Shown: positions 32,624 to 45,683, numbered from the stretch's first letter. The stretch is 64,000 bases of DNA from Curvularia sp. ZM96 (GCA_022457065.1 JAJGBQ010000003.1:4526001-4590000), one strand, 5' to 3'. The notes: generated by a model not told the origin, from the sequence alone. Made by a program: numbers and translations.

Positions 32624-35486
32624 ATGGCTCTCGCCTGGACCCCCCTACGGCTGAAGATGGACAACCCCGACGAGACGTGGAGCTCCAACGACAACGATAA
32701 CGACAACGCCAACACCTTCGTCGACGCCAACACCCGCACGCCCAGTTCGCGACCCGCCTCGCGCAAGTCTGCCCGATCGTCGCGCTCAGCCCGCTCGCAG
32801 CAGTCGAGCAGGACCACCGAAGAGACCCCTCTGCTGTCACAGCAAGACGTAGACGATGACGAGGAACATGAACAGGACTACCACGACGAGCCCACGCCGG
32901 CAACGCGCTCGCTGCGGCGGTCGCTGAGCACCTCCTCGGATAAGGGTGGCAAAGGCAAAGGCTCGCTGTGGAAGAAGCGCTGGCCGAGCATACTGGCCCT
33001 CATCACTCTATGTCTGCTAGTCATCTTCATCATGCTCGGCTTCCTTGCCAAAGAGAGCATCGAAGAGTACTCCATGCAGGCAGCTGACTTCAAGCCTACC
33101 AAGCTCTCCATGGACGGCTTGACCAGTAACGGTGCAAAGGTCCACGTAGAAGGAGACTTTGCCATGGATGCATCCAAGGTCAAGAAGCAGAGCGTGCGCA
33201 ACCTCGGACGTTTCGGCACCTGGATTGCGCGCGAGGCCGAAACTGGCCCTTTTGATGTCGACGTCTACCTGCCCGAGTATGGCAATATCCGGATCGGTAC
33301 GGCCAAGATGCCGGGCGTCAAGGTGAACATCCGAAACGGGCACACTACCCATGTGGCCCTTGATGCTATTGTGCAACCAGGTGCGCCTGATAGCATTCGC
33401 AACATCGCCAGCGACTGGCTCGAGGGTCGACTGGGGCAGATAAGACTCAAAGCAAAGGCCCTGGTACCCCTCAAGTCGGGCTTGATCAACATTGGCAAGC
33501 AGCTTGTTGAGCAATCCATGGTCTTTGAGGGTGGTGATATTCCTGCCCTTCCTCACTACAACATCACCAAGCTTAACCTGGGCGAGGCCAAGCACGGCCA
33601 CAAGGGCCTCGTCGCAGACGCAACCATAGTGGTGGAGAACGACTTTCCCGTTCAAATTACGCTCCCACCTGTTGCCGTCGACGTGGCCATCCAGGGCTGC
33701 TCAGACGACACCTATCTCATGGTCGGAACTGCCCAAACAGGCCAGCTCCATGTCAAGCCAAACTCAGACATCAAGGTTGATGTCACTGGCAACGTCGAAA
33801 AGATCTCGGATCTCGTGACAGAAGTCTGCCCCAACACTGCCAAGTCGCCCCTCGATACTTTCTTGGGCGACTACATGAAGGGCGAGGATTCTACCGTCTA
33901 CATTAACTGCTGCGAGTTTCCCGATCCGGCCACTCCTGATTGGGCTCGCGATCTTTTGAAACATGTCATCGTGCCTGTGCCGTTTGCAGGTAAATCGATG
34001 GGCAACCTTATCAAGAACTTTTCGCTTGCAGACATGCATTTCAGCCTGCCTAACCCTTTTGCTGAGCCTGACACGCCAGAAGCGGCACCCAAGATTTCTG
34101 GCATTGTCAACGTCGACATCGGGCTACCCAACGAGATGAACTTTCCTATTGATGTCACCCAGGTCAAGGCCGATGCTGACATTTACTACCACAAGAAACT
34201 ACTTGGAAAGATGAACCTCGACAAATGGCAAAAGGCCAACTCTACCCGCGTCGAGGGCCACGGTTCTGAAGGACCGTCCCTCCTAGTTCAGTCTGTTATC
34301 AAAAACGCACCTATCAAGATTGTCGACGATGATCTGTTCAGCGAGGTTGTACAGGCTCTTCTCTTTGGCGGAAAATCCGTCCTGATGGATCTCAAGGCGG
34401 CGGTCAGTGTTGGTGTGGACACGCCCATGGGCAAGCTCGCTGTGCGAGGCATTCCGGCGCAAGGAGTCGTACCAGTCAAACGTTCGTAGCCAGTTCGTGA
34501 TCCACGTTTGACTGTTGTTTCCTCAACGAGCTAACTTTTTGGGTCCAGCGATTCGTAACGGCAAGGACACCAAGCCCGGTGAAGGCGACGACAAGGAGAG
34601 CGCGATCAACGTCAAAGTTGGCAACATGGCAATCGTCGATACCTCGCCTACTTCTCTTACCATTACTGCCCTAGTCAATTTCACAAATCCAACCAAATAC
34701 TCTGCCACAGTTCCTTACTTCAACATCAATATCCTGGCCAATGGTTCCCACATTGGCAGTGCAACGGTAAAGAACATGGAGGTCGTTCCTGGCAACAACA
34801 CAAACAACCTCGTTTCCGTTCACTGGGACCCTTATGAATATGGCGGTCACAAAGGAAAAGAGATTGGCGCAGAGCTGTTGTCCCAGTACATCTCAGGTAA
34901 GTGGTTGTGAATAGTGTGTTGTACACACAGTAGGCTAATCTGAGCAATAGGCTTTAACACTACCATAACCGTCCAAGCACACGAGCAATCCGTCCCAGCT
35001 GCCCCTTACATTGGCCGTCTACTCTCGCATTTCCCTATTGAGCGCCCCATGCCACATATGTCGACTCCCAAGAAGCCGTCTGACGGTGATGACGATGACG
35101 ACGACCCAGAAGATGACGGAAAATCACATTTCATCCGTGGCACTACCATGCACCTCATCAGCAGCACCGCAGTCTTTACTCTCGCCTCTCCCTTCCGCTC
35201 AACCACAATGTTCATCACAAGCATGAACGCGACAGCTTACCACGATGGCCATGCGGCTGGCAAGATTCTATATGACCTGCCTTTTGCCGTGCCGCCCGGC
35301 CTGTCCGAGTCCCCACACCTACCTGTCGACTGGTCGTTTGGTAGTCTAGGCTACGATGCCATCAGAAAGGCACTTGGAGGACAGCTTAAACTGAGTGCGT
35401 TCGCTTATGTGGGTGTGCGGATTGGCGAGTGGAGAGAGAATGTGTGGTTCAAAGGCGGCAAGATCGGCGCCAATGTTAGACTTTGA
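32624..35486 (+). CDS. Single-pass membrane protein, Tag1/DUF3712-like
   Basis: Three exons: 32624-34481, 34549-34896, 34951-35486, giving 913 residues. The cytosolic N terminus is acidic and serine-rich and contains EETPLL, an acidic dileucine pattern typical of vacuolar sorting. One membrane span lies at about residues 120-142 (LALITLCLLVIFIMLGFLA). The long remainder is beta-rich with LEA14-like repeats: VNIRNGHTTHVALDAIV, VNVDIGLPNEMNFPIDVTQV and ALVNFTNPTKYSATVPYF. Known: this fungal family includes yeast Tag1, a vacuolar membrane protein that helps end autophagy. Assignment is by architecture and is moderately sure. The ATG at 32657 is an alternative start. The first donor (AAAC|GTTCGT) is unusual. 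Confidence 0.75.
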
Positions 35487-37393
35487 GTTTGTTTGACCTG
35501 AAGGCGCTGGAGACGCCGTTCTTTTTGTTGTACTTTCTTTTGTTGTATAAATGGTCTGGATTCAAAGAAGAAATACACGCCAGGATGCGTTTGTTTATTG
35601 CATGATCAAGAAGACAGGGGTGGCTTGGGATTATTCAGGTAGGTCGGGGTGGGCGGGCAGGCAATCAGGCGTTATACAGATGGGATGGGTATTTTTACCA
35701 AATTGGCTCACATATAACTACATGACAGATTATGGAACATGAACATTCATTCACATCCTGGTTTGCTGCTTAATTTGCAAAGCACTATGTTCCAAAGCAT
35801 GCCACGTCAACTATGCAGTTTTCCAAATACGATTCAAGCTTATCCGATACAGCCGAAGTATCTTTTTGCCAACCCTCCGGTCCCAAGAGCTTTTCTGCCA
35901 GACCCCGGCACGGTGAGGGATGACTGTGATAGCACCCTGGGCAGTACAAGATGTCTCACCGTACGGTGCCTCCAACGGCCCGAGAGATTGAGTTTTTTTT
36001 TTGCCAACGGTCAACGAGACTGGCATGGGATCCCCAAAGACCTGGCTCCAGACTTGAGCTCTTGTGACATAACGTGAGCCGGAGGCTTGGCACGAGTATA
36101 AAAGAGGGCTCCATCACAAACAACGGAGCTGTATCCCCATCTGCTCTTGAGATCCACAGTCGACAGGTCCACCGGTCCAGATCAACTGTCTACTAGCTCT
36201 GACCTGCACCTCGACGGCATAGGAAGTGCCCTTTTCTGCCTTTGCTTAGGACCCCAGTGGTTCTACTCGCCAGATGAGAGATGACATATTCACTGTCTCG
36301 AGCACGAAGGATTGGGCTTGGATGGCCTAGACTGATGTGACTCGGGACCGGCACCGAGAGAGGCCGAAAGTCGCAGTAGCTGCATCGAGCCAACATGTTT
36401 GTACCAGTATAGCACCAGGGCTGTCCCCAGGCGCGGGAGATAACGGCCAACTGCCACGGGCCATATTGGAGACAAGTTGCATACGATAGGCATGGAACTT
36501 GCTAGAAACAGCCTCCGGCGAGATTCTGTGTTGTTGCAATCTCGATAATCCGGCAAGGGCTACCAATCCTGTCGGTCTTACTAAAAGCGGGGCACTGCAG
36601 TGGGGACTGCTGCAGCGTTGCTGATTGGATAGGCCACCAATCCCATAAAATACGACCGAGCCGCCCTCGTTCGACTTTGGCATGCCAGCTACCATGGACG
36701 TTTCAACAATCAGCACTTTTCCAACATGGACAAGTTAGTTGCCCCCCCTTACATCATCAGCAGCTCCAAGGGACGATTGCGCACAAAATATGGGTCACCC
36801 GGTGCCCTTACTCCGTTCCCTTGCGCAGATCCGACGATGATGTTACCCGGTTGTGCTATGGTAACGAGCCTTCTGGATGCTTCGACAGGTAGACATATTC
36901 TATAAGTATCATTTGAAGTGCTGTACTTGTCAAGGGCAGATGGAAAGAGAAGTTGAGGTTTTATGCTCTCTGTTACCGCCCCGTTTTCTTCAACACCCAA
37001 CTGCTGCTCGTCTGCTCGCGAACATTCGAAGCACATAGCCATAGCAGCCAAGCTGACGTCGGTGTGATGTATTCTTGTTTGAGGAATAGGGCAGGAAAAT
37101 GCCGGTGTATGCGTGGCCCCTGACACTGGTACGATGCGAGTCGCGTTGGTTTTGCGATTCCAACTCTAATTCTCGATCCCAAGGTATTGGCATGTGCCCT
37201 CACAAGACAGGGCTGGAAGACAGGGTGTGCGGGGAATATTCTAGTATTAAACGAGTATAGAATACCAACTTTTTGCTCGCCCTTTTGTTTTTTCAGTCGG
37301 CAGGCAGACACACACGCCACACACATATATATTCTCGAATATCAGGCTCATCTCCCCCAGCTTTGCAGGGCGCCTTTTGTCTGACACCCTGCG
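35487..37393. other. Upstream region of the bHLH gene
   Basis: 1.9 kb with no supported gene. It contains a canonical TATA box at 36097 and short CA/TA runs near 37305-37335 just before the bHLH start. The left 250 bp is the probable 3' region of the vacuolar-protein gene. Confidence 0.5.
36097..36104 (+). promoter_or_regulatory. TATA box (TATAAAAG)
   Basis: GAGTATAAAAGAGGGCTCC is a strong TATA context on the plus strand. It lies about 1.29 kb before the bHLH start codon, so if used it implies a long leader, an upstream intron, or a separate non-coding transcript. Confidence 0.35.
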
Positions 37394-38275
37394 ATGACTG
37401 TACAAAACAACCCCCCGTTTCCTGCGGCAGCAGATCCGACCTACTCTCCTCCCGACAGTGATACGTTTCCTTCTCCAGACGAACTCGAATCCACCTGCTA
37501 CGGAGACTCGTATTCTTCATTATCAGAGTACAAGTATGCTTCGAACGGGCTCGACAGCAACGGCGGCCCATGCTTCAGTCGGCCTGGCGAATCGGTGGAT
37601 ACCACAGGTCTCAATTGGACCGCCCCAGTCCCCAATGGCTTCATCAGCCCACCTGCTGCCGTAGTCGGAGCCGCCACACATGGAATGACGACTACTAATC
37701 CGCAGTTCACCATGTGGCATACAGGCGTTCCTACACCCTTGAGCACCTCAGCGGAGTCGCAGCAAGGTTACATGCCCCCGGATTACAGCAGTGCAGGATT
37801 CCCCTCTGTTCCCTCACCGCTACCTACGCCCACTGGCCACGGAAGCCCTGTCTCCCTTTCCCCAGTGACGACCAATCCCATCCCCTCCCCTGAAGACCCC
37901 AATCTGAAGCCTCCGCCACGCAAGCGGGGTCGGCCACGCATCCATCGTCCCGCGTCTGAAGGTTCCGCCACGAGTCCTGCCAAAGCCGCCCGGACGCAGT
38001 GCATGCCGCACACCGAAGTGGAGCGCAAGTACCGCGAGAAGCTTAATGCAGAGTTGGAGCGTCTCCGCAAGGCCGTGCCCATGTTGCCACAGAGCGATCC
38101 CTCAGACTCTGGGGGCGTCAAACCCAGCAAGAGTATGGTGCTGGCTGTGGCTATTGACTACATCAAAGAGTTGGAGAGACAGCGCGATATTGCTGTGGAA
38201 GAGGTGGAGCGGTTAGGCGGAAAGGTCAAGTTCGGGCGGCCGGGATCTTGGCGAAAGGACAGTGATGATACCTAA
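37394..38275 (+). CDS. bHLH transcription factor with AT-hook
   Basis: Intronless, 293 residues. Residues 1-170 are Ser/Pro/Thr-rich and disordered. An AT-hook (RKRGRPRIHRP) is at about 176-186. The basic helix-loop-helix spans about 206-270: basic part HTEVERKYREKLNAEL (H206, E210, Y213, R214), loop 229-244, second helix KSMVLAVAIDYIKELERQ. The E-box contact residues His and Glu are present. Tyr213 occupies the place that is Tyr in SREBP proteins and Arg in most bHLH factors. Unlike full SREBPs, it has no membrane spans. Inferred: a soluble SREBP-type or related bHLH regulator binding E-box or SRE-like sites. Its targets are unknown. Confidence 0.88.
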   Translation: MTVQNNPPFPAAADPTYSPPDSDTFPSPDELESTCYGDSYSSLSEYKYASNGLDSNGGPCFSRPGESVDTTGLNWTAPVPNGFISPPAAVVGAATHGMTTTNPQFTMWHTGVPTPLSTSAESQQGYMPPDYSSAGFPSVPSPLPTPTGHGSPVSLSPVTTNPIPSPEDPNLKPPPRKRGRPRIHRPASEGSATSPAKAARTQCMPHTEVERKYREKLNAELERLRKAVPMLPQSDPSDSGGVKPSKSMVLAVAIDYIKELERQRDIAVEEVERLGGKVKFGRPGSWRKDSDDT

Positions 38276-40404
38276 TTTGCCTGCTCGTTTTTTTTCCCTT
38301 TCCTTTCCTGGGCTAAGCCGAGTGGGTAGATTTCCAAACTATCCCCCTATTCGATTGGCCTGCAGGAGAGGGGAAAAGCCGGTATGCGGCCTCTTTCCTT
38401 TCCGGTAAAACAGGCGCTGGTTGGTTTGGAAAAGCATCCCTTTTATGGGGGGATATCCCCATCGGATGCGTGGTTCCCGCTCTTAGTATACCATGCAAAA
38501 GTGTTGCAGCATATTATGCTGCTCGCCGGGCAGATACTTTGTCTGCCTCCCTCCCTGCTGAGAGGGGCAGGGAAACACCGCTTAATCTTCTCCTTCTTCT
38601 TTTTCATATTTGACTTCAAGCACACAGATACCCATTTTATTTGTACACTTTGTTGGAGAGAGCCCCCCTTCGCTTCGGCGTCTCTCCTGTAGAAAAGAAC
38701 TATACACATACATACACGCATACATACAGAAATACATACGGCTGCCATCTTCTACTTCTTCCTCTTCTCGAGCAACGGATGTTGGTTGGATGTCACATAA
38801 CGCGGGTAGAGGGGGCATGAAGGCACAGGATGGCACTCGCCATAGTACCGATGAATCCTTCTGCGCCGCCGACTACGACACAAGAACTCATCATCCCGAA
38901 GCAAGGTACATTACGGGCCGAAAGCACCACAAGCTAGTCTTGGGTGTTTGACCACATGATTGTTTCCTATCTTTCGGCGGTCTAGTTATGTCATGACGGC
39001 GTAAAGATTTCCTTTCTGCTTAATGTGTAATGGTCGGAGAGTCTTTCCGGGAGTCTACTATACAGAGTTTACAGGCAAGACTAGAGGATTTCGTTCTGTT
39101 TAGTCGCCGTAGGTTGATGTCATGCTTGCATGGGTTTTTTAGTGCGAACTGGCGTATGAATTGACAGGGGCTTGCAGAAATTGTGGGTTAGGCTTGTTGT
39201 TGGTACCTGATAGACTGGCTTTTGTATGAGTGTATGAAGAATATATCTGTTTTCATTGAGGCCTTTTTTTACGTAGAGGTTCCGTGGCGTTCTTTGTCGG
39301 AGTGTCTACTTTCGTGATTGATAGATCTTGTTCGTGCTCCTACAGACTATCTAATGATGTGTTAATGAATACATAACTACGATGTTGAGTATCCAACATG
39401 CTTGGTACATTCCCGTGGTTTTGTTTAACTTGCGTAGAGAAGAACACAAGTCCAGCTTGTCCCTTTATCTGGCATGTTCCTCCTATGATAGAATTATGAA
39501 AACAAGGTTCATATGTTTTATTATCTTGACAGAATCCAACCACACAAGACTTGTAGGACCCCGAATCCAACATGTAGCATTATTTGTTTCCACTAAGTCC
39601 CTTACTCCTGGACATGTTGTCCGATCTAAGTAGGTCAAATTGCCTTCTCTGTAACAGACCTAATGAAAAAAAACATAATTGATAAGAATCCGACGAATCT
39701 AGTGCCTATTCTGTATTGAGGTGGTCTAACGGTCGTGTATGTAGATATTGCAAGCCCCGGTTTTACCGGCTGATTTTCCCGAGTGATCCACACACCTTGA
39801 TGGCTGTGCTTAGGACATATTTCTAAGAACGTCATCTTTCGACTCCACCCGAACCATATGCTTGGACGAATTTCCTTACTATTTGCTCTCCCTCCGGGTC
39901 CTAAGAATAAATCCTAAGTAAAGATGATCCAAGAAGCGACCGCACAGCGTAAATCCGACCCAGCCTAAACACGATCAAACAAGAAAAAAGTAACTACAAA
40001 ATTGATCACTTCGATGAACTTACTCCTTCACTGCAATCGCCGCATTCTGTCAAGTGGACAGGTAGGTAGTCCACTTATGCCCAGTACACCATTTCTTTCT
40101 CCGTATTACCAAAACCGGTATCGGTCTTTTCCCCTCCTCCCCGCTCCCAACCAATCAACCCTGCACCCTTTCCTCAACACCCAAGAAACGCGCACGATTG
40201 CAACGACAAGCTTCTCACCCTTTAAGAGAGGAAGCGCACGTCCCATTCGCGGCTTCTTGCCCCGCCTTACACAGAAAAGAAGAGGAAATAAAGTTTGGAA
40301 TCTGCATCTTACGTGTCATCACGCAGTGGGAAACCTGTCCTCTCTATCGTCTTTGGTCTTCAAACTACAACAGCAACAACGACGATACTACCGCTACAAC
40401 AGCC
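38276..40404. other. Intergenic region, no gene seen
   Basis: 2.1 kb between two plus-strand genes. It contains short ACATACATA-type repeats (38700-38740) and AT-rich sequence around 39340-39720. No protein or RNA gene could be supported. Confidence 0.5.
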
Positions 40405-42725
40405 ATGGCGATGCAGAACAGCGCCCAGATTGAAGCGACATTGAGCGAGCAAGATGAAGCAGGGAATACGCTCCGGACGTATATTTTCTCTTCTGGGGAG
40501 CAACAGCAGCAGAAAAATATCAACGCTGGAGTCAAGAAAGACGAAGGAAACAGCCATGGAGGACAAAACACAAGAGTCGATGTAGTCGTATGTCTTCCTC
40601 TACCATCTCCCTTCCACCAGCACTTACCTGCCCTCATCTTCTACTGTCTTTGTCCTGGCAATGTGCAAAACAACTCTCATGCACTCTGTCCTCCATCTAA
40701 AACACACCAACTAATCTTTCCATGTGAATTTCCTTCTACAAAACAGACTCCAAAGCAAGTCCAGAAAAGCATATTACAACAACTCCTTGACGTCTTTCTC
40801 CCGAGCGGATTTCCACATAGCGTGACGGAGGATTATGTCGCGTATCAGATTTTTGTACGTCTGCTCTTTTTTCGTTGTCTCAATTTTTCTTCTTCTTCTT
40901 TGGTGTAATGGTTCAAAAGCGAACGAGAAAGGGGAGAAAATTCAGGACATCAAGCACAAGAGAAAAAGCATGGAAAGTGATATTCTAACACTACTGATCA
41001 CACCACATCAGGACTCACTTCAAGCTTTCTCATCCTCAATTGCAGGCATGCTGGCCTCGAGAGCTGTCTTGGAAGGTATGTGTGGTTGGCACCTACACTG
41101 TACCCACTTTCTCCCACTTCCCTTTTCAGTCTCTATAAAATCATTCTCTTCTCCCTGACATCCCTCTTCAAGGCGTCGGCGTCGGCGACCCCACCACAAC
41201 CCCCACAGCTGCCCTCCTCCTCTCCGTGCTGCATGAGTCTACCGGCCGCATCGCCACGATCCTATTCGCGCACCGTCTCGGCACTGCCCTCGAGCCCGAG
41301 TGCAAGATGTACCGACTCGCAGCCGACATCTTCAACGATACGGCCATGGTGCTGGATTGCTTGTCACCGGGTTTCCCCAAGCCGCTGCGCGTGGTGGTGC
41401 TGAGTGGTGCGAGTTGTCTGCGTGCGCTGTGTGGTGTTTGTGCGGGGAGTGCGAAGGCAAGCTTGAGCGCTCATTTTGCAAAGGCAGGGAATTTGGGGGA
41501 GGTGAATGCGGTAAGTTTATGAGATGAATCTCCTTTCTTGTTCATGTTGCTGTCTCGAGTTTCTTTTTCTTGCGTTGAGTCCCCTTGTTTCATCATTACC
41601 AATGGGCTTACCTACTTCTCTCTCCTCAATCGTGAGTAAGCTGAGGACAGTGGAGTGCAGATAAGAAGTGCTGACAGAGTCGTCTCCAATCGGAGCTGTG
41701 AAAAGAGTTGGAGTCAGACAAGCTTATGGGTCCAGAGACATGCATGCCCATCGTTTTTTTTTTTACACAGTGAACGACTAGAATCAAAGAGCAAAAAGCG
41801 GCTAACATGTACTCTCGTTTGTTTCCAACAGAAAGATTCAAGTCAAGAAACCGTCATATCCTTACTAGGCATGCTTGTAAGTTGATCATCTCACATATGT
41901 TTTTGTTCTTGTTGTCCATCACATCAAGGGATATTAACAGGCAGCATGAATAAACAGGCAGGAAGCTTTGCAGTGTCACACATTACCTCACCACTAGCAA
42001 CATGGTGCACCTTCATCCTGCTGCTATGCATCCACCTGGGCACAAACTATGCGGCAGTGCGGGCTGTCAAGATGCAATCGCTCAACCGGCAGCGAGCCAA
42101 CATCCTCTTCAGTCATATCTTGCAACACGGGGTGGTACTCAGCCCCACGGAGGTTTCGGCGCGCGAACGCATCTTCGAGAGGGGTGGCGTGCTGCGATGG
42201 GCGAATGACGAAGTACTCGGCAGGTGTAGGATTGGTGTCTCTCTCCGCGATATGCTAGACGCGATTGGCGCACGACGGCATAAGCTGAGCGGGTCGCTAG
42301 CGTCGCCGCACGGTGGTGTGGACGTATTTGAGTTATTGTCAGTCTTTGAGGCCGAAGGTTATGTGCTTTGGCCTGCCCCACCGGCTGACGAAGCTCTGAT
42401 CGTTCTCAAGGCAGGGTGCGGACCGATTGATCAGGTCAAGGCATGGGCACATGTGCTGCTAGTTGCGGCAAGAGCGCACTATGGGAAAGAGCATTCGGAG
42501 AGTAAGCCGGATATCGCGGCCAAGGCGGCGGCGACAGCAACAACGATAGCCACGCATGGGCTGATTGCTGAGCTCAGAGAGACGTTGATCGAGGTGCAAA
42601 CCATGTTTGACAAATATGGGGAAACCATGAGAACAAAAGGCTGGGATCTCAGTGTTGCTGCGATGGAGACAAAAGCCGGGATCCGGCTGCAGATTTCTGG
42701 ACGGGACGGCCTGGACGGCCATTGA
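40405..42725 (+). CDS. RUS/DUF647 family protein
   Basis: Six exons: 40405-40587, 40747-40854, 41012-41075, 41173-41510, 41832-41876, 41958-42725, giving 501 residues. The family core is clear after splicing: FLPSGFPHSVTEDYVAYQIF, then DSLQAFSSSIAGMLASRAVLEG, VGVGDPTTTPTAALLL, and a hydrophobic segment around SPLATWCTFILLLCIHLGTN. Known: the family includes the plant ROOT UV-B SENSITIVE proteins, which act in auxin transport, UV-B responses and vitamin B6 homeostasis; the fungal role is unclear. Inferred: a membrane-associated protein. The last intron was placed at AACAG|GCAGGAAGC so that the frame reads LGMLAGSFAVSH. This is the most intron-rich gene in the window. Confidence 0.88.
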
Positions 42726-43029
42726 CGGGACTTTGGTCCAAACCTGTGCTCTCTAGGTCCAACATGCGTGAAACAAACGACGTGCGCGGGAGCATGGGAT
42801 ATCCCCACGAAACTGATGTTCTGGAGCCATGGATGGGCAGCCCGAGCGGTCCACAGACGTGTTACAGCCCGTCGTGGTCAAACGTCGCTCGGTCACTACT
42901 ACCTCGATACCACTACATCATCACATGGCGGCCGGGCTCGACCACTGCATAGGATCGGCACTAGCATGTGCCTCCGGACTTGTGTTTGAGAATGTCTGAA
43001 TTCCCGTCGGCATGTCATTTGTCAGTCTT

Positions 43030-43084
43030 GTTTTTTTCTTCTCTTCTTCTTCTTCTTCTCTTCTCTTCTCTTCCTCTCTCTCTC
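43030..43084 (+). repeat. Homopyrimidine tract
   Basis: About 55 uninterrupted C/T bases (TTCTTC, CTCTTCTCTTC and CTCTCT units), 305 bp after the RUS-family stop. Such tracts can form triplex DNA; here that is only a possibility. Confidence 0.85.
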
Positions 43085-44965
43085 GTCATCGCTGCGGCAA
43101 AGTAAGCGCGCATGGGGTGCATGGTGTCAGCGATCCACCTAGGCAGGTTTCAGATATACCTGGCCTTTTCACCCGGGCGCCGGGCGCCGATGGTCGGTTC
43201 TGCAAGAACCAATATTGTGCATCCAAGCTCTTGATGCTAGTGTAGAGAGCGGGCTGTTACTATCATGTCGTCTGTCTACTATAGGATGGATGTTTGAATG
43301 AGCCTTCCCGTGCCGAGCAGCTCCATCAGGATGCGATGCAACATCAGCAGCCCACATACCGCTGACACCGTCATATATGAAAGAGTATTAATTGCAATCA
43401 AAGACGGGCGTGATCAATTTTGCTTTTCCCGAGAACGTGGTCGTTGGGAGGGTAAGCCAGTTGAGGCTCCGGGATCAAGGAAAAAACAAAATCACGCGTG
43501 TTGTGCATGCTCAGCGCCACTGTGAATGCGAGGAGAGGGCGAGCCCTGCCAATGTCAGGCTGTAGAATGTGTACACGAATGCATAGTCAGCCACTGGGTT
43601 TCATTCAAGGTGCTTGAGCAGACATGCGAGACGGGCTTAACGAATCAAAGAAAAAAAGCAATCGCCACGAAGCGGTGAAGTATAGAAAATTCACAAGTGT
43701 TTTTTTTTCTCTGTGTGACGACAAAGTGGACCATAGGGTGCGTCATGTCATGGGCTGTTCCTGAGACCTCGAGGCGAGAGAGTTTTGTTGGCGGGACAAA
43801 ATTTTCGGTGGAAGTCTAGGTCTGGGTCTTGGGGTTTGGTTGAGGAACGAGAAGGGGGCTGCTGAGTCGTTCATCGGCTACTATCGGGGCTTGCACGACA
43901 GGAACAGGCGCCACCGAGGCAGGAAGACTTGCGAAGTGCAACAGCAGCGAGAGAGAGGCTTGAAGATGGGACGACGTTTTCCCAACAAGCAAAGCAGGCG
44001 TGCATCAGATGCGGAAGCTTGTCTGAAGGGAAGATGAGATGACAGGCATTGCGTGGGATATGCGGCAGAGTCGATAGAGAGATCGACAGGCAATGAACGG
44101 ACAGGCGGCCCTAAACGGCATCGGGCAATATTCTAGAAGCGCAGCGGACTTCCAGAAAGCATCTTCGACGGCACGGAATGTGTGAGGAAGCGCCAGGGTA
44201 AGGGGTGGGCTGACCAGGTGGGCTGCCGTGTACGTCAGGAAGGCCGAGAGGAGAAAAACCAAGTCGGGCCGTGATGAGCCAGCTCAGAGGGCCGAGTGCG
44301 TGTACTAGGTGTGCTGGTGTCCAAGGCATGAGGCATGCGCTTGGGGCTGCAGTAGATGCGTGAATCGTAGGCAGGCGCGATGGTATAGCTCGATTTGCTA
44401 TAGGCAGCTAGCGCATTTGGGTAGGACGTCGATTACGTAGTCTAAGAAGGAAAGAAAGCATATGCGTGTGTGTTTGCAACAGCTGGAACCGACGGTGGGC
44501 GGGTCCGGTCCATGGCTGAGGTTTGTCGTGTGTCAGGTAGCTGGGGCCATACGGAGCCGGTTCCCGGCCAGACATGTGGGCGACGACGCGTTTGTCCCCA
44601 AGCATAGGGCCAAAGCCAAGGCTGTGGCCGTGCACGGCCCGCTCGCCTGTGCCAGAGAGGACGCGTGTGATTGGCCATGGGAGGAGAGTCCGCACGTTGG
44701 AGGCTCGGCTGAGGACCATGGAATGGAACAACAGAAGGCGCTTTTGGGCGCGGTCTGGCTGGCGGTGGAGTGAATGGCAGTTGCTTGTGGCTTGCTGTCG
44801 GTACGTGGACGGAAGCATAACGACTGCTAGCAGAGGGCATCGGATGGCAGTGGGCAGTCGGGGCGTGGATTAGTAGCGGCAGCCGGGCTGCAGCCGTGGT
44901 TCTGCCGTGACGAGGGAGCCTCAGGCGGCAGGCAGCTGGCCATGTGTGTGTGTGGCGGCTGCAGT

Positions 44966-44986
44966 GCAATACAATACAATACAATG
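44966..44986. repeat. CAATA pentanucleotide repeat
   Basis: Four tandem CAATA-type units within a non-coding region. A simple short tandem repeat. Confidence 0.85.
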
Positions 44987-45650
44987 GACCGCTGGATACG
45001 TAGGAGGATGTGGGGAGAGAGGCCTTGGCCACGGCAACCAAGCCAGCTAGCAGCGGGTGTACGCGCAGCAATGGGTACCGGGTTCTGCAAAAGGAAAGAG
45101 CAAATGAGAGGGGCAGGTTTGCTATGGGAGAACCAAAAGGGCCGAGGGTTGGGAGAGAATGACGGCGACGGAGATATCGCTGCACAAGCAGCCGACGGCG
45201 GGCAAGGCTGCTGGGGTCGAGAGGGGAAGGCCAAGGCACTGTATGCGCAGATACGGCCGGGGTCGGAAACTAGATGCGAAGGGAATGGCTGCGGATGGAG
45301 TGAGATAACAGCAACAACCGTGCTGGCCTGCAGCTGGTGTTACTGGCGACGACGCCGTCGGAGCACGACTGAGGTAGCGTCGATGGATGGGACGAGTCTT
45401 TTTCTTTTGAGCGCTGGTTTGTTTTTGCGCGCAGTCACGGGACTCGGGAGAGGGGGGAGCGGGAGCGCGGGCAGGCGCGATGGACGGCATGGCAGGCGCG
45501 ATGAGATGAGGGAGGGCAGGCGCAGTGCGGGCGGTATCGATAGCAGCCGTGGCCGTGGCAGGTGCGATGGAGCAGACGAGGAAGCCACGGTAGCGGTGCG
45601 CACCCAACCGCCCATGACCACATCCATACGAGCATCGGACGTGGCGAAAG

Positions 45651-45654
<4 letters not shown>

Positions 45655-45683
<29 letters not shown>
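45655..45683. repeat. AGC triplet array
   Basis: Nearly ten AGC/GCA units in a row. It lies outside any supported gene, although open frames cross it. Confidence 0.9.

Noticed and set aside
39715..39790. tRNA A-box-like TGGTCTAACGG
   Set aside because: No matching B box or cloverleaf could be drawn downstream. No tRNA, rRNA or CRISPR array was recognised anywhere in the window.
44442..45239. 265-codon open frame on the minus strand, with overlapping frames on both strands to 46070
   Set aside because: Composition is dominated by Pro, Arg, Ser and His, the frames are antisense to each other, and no domain or splice pattern is visible.
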